Source: Planctomycetales bacterium
Lineage (GTDB): Bacteria; Planctomycetota; Planctomycetia; Planctomycetales; Planctomycetaceae
DNA length: 64,000 nt
Direction of reading: 5' to 3'
Assembly (NCBI GenBank): GCA_028285345.1
Contig: JANQPT010000057.1
Span: 60,683-124,682 of the forward strand
Shown: one piece after another, positions 54,087 through 61,919 of the stretch
Layout of the letters: every line of letters begins with the position of its first letter
How positions within the stretch are numbered: the first letter of the stretch is position 1
Translations under genes and position numbers: made by a program
The notes under the pieces: model-generated
Database searches by the model: none
What the model saw: the letters and a program-made list of their open reading frames with translations, nothing else
Told to the model about the DNA's origin: nothing

Positions 54087-57000
54087 CTACGGCTGTTTTT
54101 TCTCCGGGGTCTTCTTCGTCTCTTTCGCCTGCGTCTTGGAGAGACTGCGGGTGAATTCCTGGTAGCGCCGTCGAAAGCGCTGCGGCGGAAGAGCACGCTT
54201 CTTGTCGAGCTGCCGGACCCGTTGTTGGTTCTGTCGAGAACTGGTCCGCTTGCGGGTCTGCCGCTTGACCTTGAGGTCCTTCAGCATCTCCTCGAACTGT
54301 CGCCGCTCGGCCATCGAAGCAGGATCATCTTCCGCGATGGAGTCGGCGGAATTCATCCGTTCTTGAATGTTGTCGACCGCTTTTCGCAGATTCTCATCCG
54401 TCCAACCCCGTCGCTTCATCCATTCCTCGTCAACATCACCCCGTTCAAGCTGATCGCGGAGTTTGTTCAGCAGCAGTTCCGTCGCCTTCTTGGTGTACTC
54501 CAGATTCGCGGCCTCGGGCTCTGGCACGTTGGATTGATCGGCGTTGTCTGGGGCTTTCTTATTCTGTGCATCTCCCGGCTGATCTCCGGCGGCGGGGCCT
54601 GCGGGGGCCGGTTCTGTACCATCACCCGGTGGAGTCGCGCCTCCACCGGTGGCACCGTTGGCTTGGTCGGTCGGTGCACCGGGCGGAGCGTCCTGCTGGT
54701 TTGACGCGTCGCCGGGAGGCTGCGACGGCGGTTTGGAGTCTCCGCCGCTCTTACCGGATTCTCCGTCTTGAGGCGCGCCGGCTTGTTGGTCGCCTGCCTC
54801 CTCGCTTCCCTTGCCTCCTTTTTCACCCTGTTTCTGCTGCTTTTCGCCCGGCTTTGCTTCCTGGCTTTCATTGGACTTGTCGCCCGGTTGTTGCGTTTCA
54901 TCGCCGGCGCCGGGTTCTGATTTGTTCTTCGCGCCTTCGTCCCCTTCAGTGCTCCCGCCTTGTTCCCCTTCTTGTGGCTCTTGAGATTTTTGGTCCTTAC
55001 GGCCTTCGCCTTTAGAGGGCTCGTTACTGTTCTTCGGTTTGTCCTCTGGTCGGGTTTGGTTGTCGTCCCGCGGTTTGTTTTCCTGTTCCCCCGGAGGCCC
55101 GTCCGGCTGTTCTTCCGGTGATTCCCCCGGTTTGGGTTTCGCCTTGGCTTTGTCGGGATCGTCCGGATTCCCTTTCTCAGCCGCGTCCGGTTTCGCATCG
55201 GGATCACCCGGTTTGCGTCCCTGCTCGTTCTTCTCGCCCTCGCGGTCGAGCTGCTTCTTCGCCTTTTCCGCATCCTGCTGATCTGCCGCTTTCGCGGGTC
55301 CGGTTTCGTCGCCGGTCGCCTCTTTTTTCACGGCATTCGGATCATCGCCTGCCGGCTGCTCTTCGCCTTGCGGCTTTTCCTCTTGGGTTCCGCTTGCCGA
55401 GTCGTCGTTGTCGGTCGGCTTGCTCGGCTTGCCGGTCTCACCATCCTGGGGAGCCTGCTCGGATTGATCGCCGCCGTCGGTTGGTTTGGCTTTCTCAGCC
55501 GACGGGTCGTCGTTTGCAGACGCTTCGGACTCGCCCGGCGGAGAATCTCCTCCCGGTTCGCCTTGTTCTCCCGGCTTCCCATCGGGGCTTTGCTGCTGAT
55601 CCTTCTGGTCAGACTTGCCTGCGGGATCCTGTTGTTGTTGTTGGTTCTTTTGATCAGACTTGCCTGCCGGATCCCGCTGTTGCTGATCCTCTTGATCGGA
55701 CTTCCCTGTGGGATCCTGCTGTTGCTGGTCTTGCGGATCGCCGCGTTTCTGTGAGTCGTCACCCTTTGGCTGGTCTTGGTTAGGATCCTTTCCTTGAGAA
55801 TCGCTGCCCTTCTCACGCTCTTGATCTTGCGCCGACGAGTCTGATTGATCGCCCTGCTGGGGCTGTTCTTGATCCATGTCTGGATTCTGCTGATCCTGCT
55901 CAACCAAGTCTTTGAGCAGCTCTTCTTGGTCTTCCAAGCTCTGTGGTTGACGTTCACGGGGCTCGCCGGTTCCTGTTCCATCCTGCCCTGGTTCACTGCC
56001 TCCGCTGCCGTTCTCGTCACCTGGCTGATCGCCGGTCTCGGACGCGTCACCCTGTTTGCCTTCGTCGCCCGGCTCGCTCTGGTCGGACTCAGCCGTTTCC
56101 TGTTCGTCGGTCTCACCGCGCTGGTCCTCTGGATCTTGCTCCCCTTCACCCGGCTCTCTCTGTTCAGCATCCGCATCGCCGGGCTCTCTCTCTTGAGACT
56201 CTTGCTCCTGCTGTTGCTGCTGCTCTTGTTTCTCCTGTTCGAGTTGCTCCTGCGCTTCCTCTTCGGTGACCGGTTCGATGATATCCAGATTCAGTCTGGA
56301 TGTGCGAGTTTCGTTGCCGTTTGGCCGTTTGTTGTCGGTTGCCTTCAGGAAGAATTGCAGCCGGTCTCCGGGGAGCAGATGCAGCGGCTCCAACTTCCAA
56401 TCGTACGTTCCCTCGACGCGCTGCCGGCTTTGGTCCTCGTCCAGCAGGTGATGCTTGAATATCTCGGTGCCGTCTTTTTCGGCGATCAATTCCAGATAAC
56501 GGAGTTTGAAATCGGGATCAGAGGCCGCGTACTGCAGCGGAATAATCCCGTTGGCTGGCATTTGCACATCGCCCTTGGGAAACAGCAGCGAGACCTCTGG
56601 ATCGAGATCCGGCTTAATCACCATGTTGTAGCGCGTGGGGTTGGGATCTCGCCGGCCGTCCTCGGTCTTGCATTGAATCCAATAGTGCGGAGCATGAGAC
56701 CCGTCTTCACGGAGTTCCAACGTCCACGATCCAGTCAACTGCGTGCCGTCCTTAACTGTCAGGCGCACAGTCTCACCGGTCGGCTCTCCATCGACGAACT
56801 CGATCCATGCGGTCGTGACGGGAATGTTTGTCTCGGCCGTTATGGTAACTTCAGTGCCCTCATAGGCGTTGATATGTCCGGACGTATCCCGGCGGTTCTC
56901 AGATTCCATATATGGGGGAAACGCATACGCCAGCGAAACGATTTGTGCCGAGGGAGGTTTTTCGACGGTGATCGTATACGTCTCGGTGCGGTCGTCGCCC

Positions 57001-57875
57001 GCCACGATGTAATAACTGATATCCTCAACCAGCCCCCGGCCGTTTTCTCCCGCCAACAAAGCGGAATAGGTCGGCAATCCGCCGTCACCCTGTTCTTGCA
57101 TGGGCAACGGTTCGTCGACGTACTTGCGGTCGGCCGTGGAATAGTACAGGGTCACCGCGTCAGGGACCTGCCCAGCGACTTTCGCCGTGACCGCAACGGT
57201 ATCAAGTTCAACGGCGGTCGTGCTTCCGGGGTCGACGTCCGTTATTCTGGTTTGCGTCGGCGCCGCCGTCTCAGACAGTGGCAACAGAGCGCGCTTCACC
57301 GAAGCCAAAATATTCTTCGGTGAGAACATCGCATACATGCAACAGAGCGTCATCACCGCCAACAACAGATACGAAACGCGCATCAGCGGCCCGCGATCAA
57401 CCGCCTCGTCGACGTCAACGCTCGACAATTCCACTGCTGCGTACTTTTCGATCGCGACGCGGACGTGTTCGGGAACTTGCTTCTGGTGATTCTGCAAATC
57501 GACCAGGTTGACCAGTCCACCCTTGAGTGCCGGTGCGGCCTGTTCGATTTCTCGGGCAGCATACAGAGCATTAATTCGGCGAAAGTAGGGAATGGCCACT
57601 TTCCACACAAACCATCCCAGACTCAACACGACGGCGGACAACAGCAATCCGATACGCACGTGCCGGCTGACACCACCCTCCACCAGCCAATGGTCGGTGA
57701 CTGTGAACAAGAACAAATACGACAGGCCCAGTGTGGCGATCCAACCCACGCAGGTGAGGATCTCGCTCGTTTTGATGCTGGATTGCGTCCGTGAGAGATG
57801 AAATCCTACATATTCGTCAAAATCGACGTATTGATGCTGATTGTCGACCGGACGTTGCTCTGTCGTCGTCGCCAT
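54087..57875 (-). CDS. Giant DUF4175-type membrane protein with very long low-complexity region
   Basis: 1262 residues. The N-terminal part has three hydrophobic segments (near 39-59, 73-95 and 166-185), then a probably beta-rich extracytoplasmic region with repeat-like beta strands (near 200-520). From about residue 533 to 1118 the protein is low complexity: Gln, Asp, Glu, Gly, Pro, Lys and Ser, almost without hydrophobic residues, and with tandem DPAGKSDQKDQQQ-type units. The last 140 residues look helical (EEWMKRRGWTDENLRKAVDN) and end in a basic tail. The architecture resembles DUF4175-like proteins that, in planctomycetes, I recall near MoxR/BatA-type genes, although none is here. Function unknown; the low-complexity part is presumably disordered. 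Confidence 0.75.
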   Translation of the reverse strand: MATTTEQRPVDNQHQYVDFDEYVGFHLSRTQSSIKTSEILTCVGWIATLGLSYLFLFTVTDHWLVEGGVSRHVRIGLLLSAVVLSLGWFVWKVAIPYFRRINALYAAREIEQAAPALKGGLVNLVDLQNHQKQVPEHVRVAIEKYAAVELSSVDVDEAVDRGPLMRVSYLLLAVMTLCCMYAMFSPKNILASVKRALLPLSETAAPTQTRITDVDPGSTTAVELDTVAVTAKVAGQVPDAVTLYYSTADRKYVDEPLPMQEQGDGGLPTYSALLAGENGRGLVEDISYYIVAGDDRTETYTITVEKPPSAQIVSLAYAFPPYMESENRRDTSGHINAYEGTEVTITAETNIPVTTAWIEFVDGEPTGETVRLTVKDGTQLTGSWTLELREDGSHAPHYWIQCKTEDGRRDPNPTRYNMVIKPDLDPEVSLLFPKGDVQMPANGIIPLQYAASDPDFKLRYLELIAEKDGTEIFKHHLLDEDQSRQRVEGTYDWKLEPLHLLPGDRLQFFLKATDNKRPNGNETRTSRLNLDIIEPVTEEEAQEQLEQEKQEQQQQQEQESQEREPGDADAEQREPGEGEQDPEDQRGETDEQETAESDQSEPGDEGKQGDASETGDQPGDENGSGGSEPGQDGTGTGEPRERQPQSLEDQEELLKDLVEQDQQNPDMDQEQPQQGDQSDSSAQDQEREKGSDSQGKDPNQDQPKGDDSQKRGDPQDQQQQDPTGKSDQEDQQQRDPAGKSDQKNQQQQQDPAGKSDQKDQQQSPDGKPGEQGEPGGDSPPGESEASANDDPSAEKAKPTDGGDQSEQAPQDGETGKPSKPTDNDDSASGTQEEKPQGEEQPAGDDPNAVKKEATGDETGPAKAADQQDAEKAKKQLDREGEKNEQGRKPGDPDAKPDAAEKGNPDDPDKAKAKPKPGESPEEQPDGPPGEQENKPRDDNQTRPEDKPKNSNEPSKGEGRKDQKSQEPQEGEQGGSTEGDEGAKNKSEPGAGDETQQPGDKSNESQEAKPGEKQQKQGEKGGKGSEEAGDQQAGAPQDGESGKSGGDSKPPSQPPGDASNQQDAPPGAPTDQANGATGGGATPPGDGTEPAPAGPAAGDQPGDAQNKKAPDNADQSNVPEPEAANLEYTKKATELLLNKLRDQLERGDVDEEWMKRRGWTDENLRKAVDNIQERMNSADSIAEDDPASMAERRQFEEMLKDLKVKRQTRKRTSSRQNQQRVRQLDKKRALPPQRFRRRYQEFTRSLSKTQAKETKKTPEKKQP
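55591..55716. repeat. Tandem coding repeats inside the DUF4175-type gene
   Basis: Three imperfect direct repeats of 39, 45 and 42 bases (55591-55629, 55630-55674, 55675-55716), each ending in GGATCC. On the minus strand they encode units close to DPAGKSDQKDQQQ, with runs of Gln codons of variable length. The in-frame length differences suggest expansion by slippage or recombination. Confidence 0.8.
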
Positions 57876-58166
57876 TTCCCACCCGGATTGATAGAAGCGG
57901 TGGATTCGCTGGTTCCGCTGTACGCTCGCGGAGCCGTTCGTTATTCATTATATCGTAAGCCATAGGACGAGAATCAAGCTCAGAGAGTTCCCGCCCTCAC
58001 AACCCTTCTCAGGAATTGTCCTGCAGCGGCAAATAAAGTCAATGTTTGTCCTATGCTCGCCGCCATAAGCGGCCAGGAATACCTTGAGAGCGTGTGGCTG
58101 CCGTCTGCAGTCCGGCCGGCCGTCCTATGAGAGTTGACGATTCGTCAGATGTGAATTTCTCCTGCG

Positions 58167-58787
58167 ATGAGTGATGCCTCCCCACAGCGATCCGTGAAAA
58201 ACGACCCCGACTCTTCGTCCGCGCGCCGGCGGTCAAGAATCGTTTGGATATTGCTGCCCGCCGCGCTGTTGATTGTGTTTGCGGTCGTGCATCGTCAATG
58301 GAACGGCCCGATGTGGCGGCCGTCCGGCGGGGAGCACGTTACGGCCGTACGCCCGGCGCCGGGAATCGAGCTGCCTGATCAGCAGTTGCAGATTGTGCGC
58401 CTGTCGCGCTATCTCGGTCGACAGAAGCTGGTGATCGTCTTCTTCGATGGTGAAGCCGGCCCGGAAAACGACCGGCAGTTGCTGTTGCTCCGTGATGGTT
58501 ATCCGGAACTGCGGACAGCATCCACGGAAGTCATCGGCGTCAGCAGCGCGACCACGGCGCGCGACCCGCAGGGAAGTGGGCGCAGCGGTCTGTTCCCCTT
58601 TCCGCTTCTCAGTGATGTCGACCGTGTGGCTCATCAGGCGTGGGGGCTTGTGGACGAGAATTCGCACAGCCCTCAATCGGCGATTATCTTGGTCGACCGC
58701 GCGGGTCAGATTCGCTGGGAACGCCGTGGCGAATCCGAACCTGTCGATGTCAAAACCCTGCTTGCGGAACTGTCACGGCTGCCTTAG
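58167..58787 (+). CDS. Membrane-anchored thioredoxin-fold (AhpC/TSA-like) protein lacking cysteines
   Basis: 206 residues. A polar N-terminus and one hydrophobic helix (WILLPAALLIVFAVVHRQW, near residues 28-46) anchor a periplasmic domain. The domain follows an AhpC/TSA or redoxin plan: LGRQKLVIVFFDGEAGPEND, then TEVIGVSSATT, PFPLLSDVDRVAHQAWGL, SAIILVDRAGQIRWERRG. Where peroxiredoxins have the peroxidatic Cys, it has GEAGPEND, and the whole protein has no Cys at all, so it cannot be a thiol peroxidase. It may bind a partner or ligand instead. The gene lies alone, divergent from the giant gene. Confidence 0.7.
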   Translation: MSDASPQRSVKNDPDSSSARRRSRIVWILLPAALLIVFAVVHRQWNGPMWRPSGGEHVTAVRPAPGIELPDQQLQIVRLSRYLGRQKLVIVFFDGEAGPENDRQLLLLRDGYPELRTASTEVIGVSSATTARDPQGSGRSGLFPFPLLSDVDRVAHQAWGLVDENSHSPQSAIILVDRAGQIRWERRGESEPVDVKTLLAELSRLP

Positions 58788-58886
58788 ATTGAAAGCTGCA
58801 CGGAAGAATTGCTTCGATTCACTGCTCTGTTTCCGCAGGCGCTCGCGGAATGAGTGAGCGACAGTTACCGATCCGGGAACACACTC

Positions 58887-59651
58887 ATGATCCGCCGCGA
58901 CGATGGAAACGACTGGCTGATCCTCTCTCAGATAGACCATGCGCGAATCGCGGCGGAATTGGCGGCTCGATGGAGCACCGCGTCTCCCAGCTTCGGCAGC
59001 GCCACGGACCTCATGCTGGCCGCCGTCCGCGATCACGACGAAGGCTGGCGGGAATGGGAAGCGGCGATCCAGATCGATCCCGCAAACGGCGTTCCGCGCC
59101 AATTCACCGAAATGCCGAGCGCCGACGGGGCGGTGATCTGGGGACGTTCGATTGAATTCTGTGCAAAGAACCATCCGCTCGCGGGAATCTGGGTTAGCCG
59201 GCACTTCTGTTACTTGGCGGAGCAGTCGCTGTCGAGCCAGCCTGAGGACTCCGACGACGTCAAACCATTGCGAAGCTTTCTCGATGAGCAAGCCCGATTT
59301 CAACAGCATAACCAGGACGAAGCGCTGGAGGACCTGACCGAACGCGAGTTCGCCGTACTGAGCCAATTCGGATTCTTGTTCTTGCGGTTGTTTGACAGTC
59401 TCAGTCTTTGGGTATGCTGCGCGCGGCGAACGCGGCCTCTCGATGTTCGCGTCAATGACCAGTCGGTCCGGCTGATACCGTTGGCGGATGGTCGAATCCG
59501 CGTGGCCCCTTATGTTCTGCTGGAGGAGGACTTGACGGTCAGCCTTCCTACCCGCCGTATTCCAGCGCGGACTTATGCAAGCGATGCGGACTTGCAGCAC
59601 ACGTTGGATCGCGCCCCCACGGAAGTGCTGGCATGGACATTTTGCGGCTGA
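58887..59651 (+). CDS. DUF3891-family protein
   Basis: 254 residues from the ATG at 58887, ahead of which is GGGAA. The family motif DWLILSQIDHARIAAELAARW is near the start, followed by DLMLAAVRDHDEGWREWEAA, an HD-like pair that may bind a metal, and later QLFHxx-type helices. The family is uncharacterised; members resemble HD-domain or helical hydrolase proteins. No signal or membrane segment. It lies 99 bases after the cysteine-free protein and converges on murJ with 35 bases between stops. Confidence 0.75.
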   Translation: MIRRDDGNDWLILSQIDHARIAAELAARWSTASPSFGSATDLMLAAVRDHDEGWREWEAAIQIDPANGVPRQFTEMPSADGAVIWGRSIEFCAKNHPLAGIWVSRHFCYLAEQSLSSQPEDSDDVKPLRSFLDEQARFQQHNQDEALEDLTEREFAVLSQFGFLFLRLFDSLSLWVCCARRTRPLDVRVNDQSVRLIPLADGRIRVAPYVLLEEDLTVSLPTRRIPARTYASDADLQHTLDRAPTEVLAWTFCG

Positions 59652-59686
59652 TGCCGACGTAATCCCGCCACCGTCTGTCTGCATCA

Positions 59687-61330
59687 TTATTCATCCAGAC
59701 GCCGCCGTAAAAGCATGCGGACTTCATCCAACTTCAATACTGCGGCGCTGACATAGTAGACGATCAATGCGACGACGACGGGGGTCGCCAAGCCGACCAC
59801 GCGCGAGGTGATCCCCTCGGTCGCACCGATCAAGGAGAGCGACGCCAAGCAAGCTGCCGACATCAGGCAGGTGGCGAGCGACGCCTTGACGGTCGTTGTC
59901 GCGAGAGGTCTCAGATCCAGCTTTCCATACCGGGTTTGCAACATCCAGAGTAGTAAAACAACTTGCAACATCGCTGAGATCGACGTGCCGTAGGCCAAAC
60001 CGCGTCCTCCCAACGGCCAAATCAAGGTGAGATTGAGGACGAGGTTCACCAAAACACTCAGTAAGCCGACGCGCAACGGGATTTGTCGGTCGTTGAGTGC
60101 GTAGAACGCGCGATACAATATCAATTGTCCGCAGAAAGCCCAGACTCCAACTCCGTATCCGCTGATCATTCCAGCCGTTCGTACAGCGTCAGCGGCGCCG
60201 AATTCGCCGTACTCGAAGAGTGTCCGGGCCAACGGTTCTGCAAGCAGAATCAGACCGACTCCCGCTGGCAATCCGATCGTGATCACCAGCCGCAATCCCA
60301 ATGTCAGGTCATGCCGCAGAAGATCGAGCCGTTGTGCCGCTGCGTGGCGTGCGAGGAGTGGAAACAGCACAGTCCCCAAAGCGACGCCGAACACACCCAG
60401 CGGGAACTGGTAAAGCCGCTGTGCATAATAAAGAGCCGCGGCGGCTCCTTCCTGCAATGGAGGGTCGGGCCAATAGCGTGCAAATCCCCAGGCGATCAGC
60501 CGGTCCGCCAGCGTGTTGAACAATGTTGTTGACAGTCCGAACATCACCGGCGGCAACGAGCGCAAAATTTCGACGATGCGCGGACGAGCCGCTCCCCAGT
60601 CCCCCCGAAAGCGAAAGCCGAACTTCCGCAACATCGGCCATTGTACGGCGACTTGCAGCCCGCCGGCGCACACGATCGTTCCAGCAATCAAATACGCCTG
60701 CCGTTGCGGATCAGGAGCGAGCAGCGGCGCGACAAACCACAGCACGGCGATCCAGCAGACGTTCAACACCACAGGAACCAGAGCCGGCAATGTGAAGTGT
60801 CCCAGCACATGCAGGACGGCGCTAATTTGTGCCGCCAGACAAATCAGGACCAGATACGGCAACATCGCCGCAGTCAGCCCTAGCAAGACATGCAAGTCTG
60901 GGTCGGCTGTGCCGAATTTCAAGAACGTCCAGATACTGAGTTCACCGGCCAGCACCAGTACCGAAAGCGAAACGGTTAGCAGCATGAACACCGCGCTGAC
61001 CAGACTCCAAACGGAATCCCGCTCGGATTGCTGAAACTCGCGGGTGAGGACCGGCAGGAACGAAGCGGAGAGGGCTCCTTCGCCGAACAGTCGGCGGGCC
61101 AGGTTGGGGATACTGAAAGCGACCACAAAATGGTCGGCAATGGGAGACAGCCCGAACAGCGCCGCCATGCCAATGTCGCGGACCAGCCCCAGGACGCGGC
61201 TTAACAGGGTACAGAGGCTGACAATTCGCAGTCCGGAAAAGAGCCGCTGGCGTTGGGCGGAGTCGGTGCGGTCGCCTGCTCCCAAAGAGGGGGCAGGAGC
61301 GGCGATTTCGGAAGATTTCTGCACAGGCAT
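59687..61330 (-). CDS. murJ: Lipid II flippase MurJ (MviN)
   Basis: 547 residues with about fourteen hydrophobic helices, the MOP-exporter fold of MurJ. The N-terminal SRVLGLVRDIGMAALFGLSP is the family signature, with the basic residues (Arg) that line the cavity, followed by DHFVVAFSIPNLARRLFGEG and later GVALGTVLFPLLARHAAAQR. It moves lipid II, the peptidoglycan precursor, to the periplasmic face of the inner membrane, which implies that the organism makes peptidoglycan, consistent with what is now known of planctomycetes. It starts 15 bases after the preceding small gene and is probably co-transcribed with it. Confidence 0.93.
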   Translation of the reverse strand: MPVQKSSEIAAPAPSLGAGDRTDSAQRQRLFSGLRIVSLCTLLSRVLGLVRDIGMAALFGLSPIADHFVVAFSIPNLARRLFGEGALSASFLPVLTREFQQSERDSVWSLVSAVFMLLTVSLSVLVLAGELSIWTFLKFGTADPDLHVLLGLTAAMLPYLVLICLAAQISAVLHVLGHFTLPALVPVVLNVCWIAVLWFVAPLLAPDPQRQAYLIAGTIVCAGGLQVAVQWPMLRKFGFRFRGDWGAARPRIVEILRSLPPVMFGLSTTLFNTLADRLIAWGFARYWPDPPLQEGAAAALYYAQRLYQFPLGVFGVALGTVLFPLLARHAAAQRLDLLRHDLTLGLRLVITIGLPAGVGLILLAEPLARTLFEYGEFGAADAVRTAGMISGYGVGVWAFCGQLILYRAFYALNDRQIPLRVGLLSVLVNLVLNLTLIWPLGGRGLAYGTSISAMLQVVLLLWMLQTRYGKLDLRPLATTTVKASLATCLMSAACLASLSLIGATEGITSRVVGLATPVVVALIVYYVSAAVLKLDEVRMLLRRRLDE

Positions 61331-61345
61331 CGCTTAGACGATGCC

Positions 61346-61747
61346 TTACGCATCGCCGACAGCCGGCTCAAGCCGCGCGCGGTTGATATTGAGTTGATGC
61401 AGCACGCTGAGAACGGGGTCTAAGGGGAGCCCCCACTCCAGCGACCAGCCGATGATATCGAGGTTCTCATAGCCCTGCAAGACGCGGTCGAGAATCCGCT
61501 CCAGGAGCAGGTCGTTTTCGACCAGCAGCCGGGGGATCAAACCGAAGTCGTCCTCGCCGAATTCAGCCCAGTGCTGTCGTCCGGTGAGGTGCTCCAGGCA
61601 CTTTCCGCGGCAATAGTGAGGCCAGAAGCGATCGTACCACTGTCCGAGAGCGGTCGCGCCGGCGTCGCATCCCTGCTTTTCGCTCTCGATCCACTTGTGT
61701 CGTTCGGCTTCGCGAAGCCCCTCCTGATAGACACTCAAACAAGCCAC
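61346..61747 (-). CDS. Small hypothetical protein upstream of murJ
   Basis: 133 residues if it starts at the GTG at 61747, which has AAGGAG six bases upstream; a longer version from a TTG at 61798 has no ribosome site. The N-terminal stretch YQEGLREAERHKWIESEKQG is charged and helical, with a Cys-containing WPHYCRGKCLEHL further on, then a hydrophobic-rich second half (LIPRLLVENDLLLERILDRV). I do not recognise a family. It is the middle gene of a minus-strand run: PQQ-like propeller, this gene, murJ. Confidence 0.6.
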   Translation of the reverse strand: MACLSVYQEGLREAERHKWIESEKQGCDAGATALGQWYDRFWPHYCRGKCLEHLTGRQHWAEFGEDDFGLIPRLLVENDLLLERILDRVLQGYENLDIIGWSLEWGLPLDPVLSVLHQLNINRARLEPAVGDA

Positions 61748-61919
61748 AGCCTGCTCCTTTGCACATTCGGGTGCAAAGTTGGAAACAACAACGAACAATT
61801 TGCGCGGATTCTATCTCAAGTCTTAATTCGCAGCAAGACGCAAATCTACGAGCACTTTCGCAAATTCGCATTATTTCATCACCGTGTCGACTGCGATCGC
61901 GGAAAGCTATGAATTTTGG

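Noticed and set aside
55845..57323. 492-codon open frame on the plus strand opposite the giant DUF4175-type gene
   Set aside because: It lies antisense to a better-supported gene and consists of Leu/Val/Arg-rich sequence produced by reading Gln/Asp/Glu-rich codons backwards. It has no domain or ribosome site.
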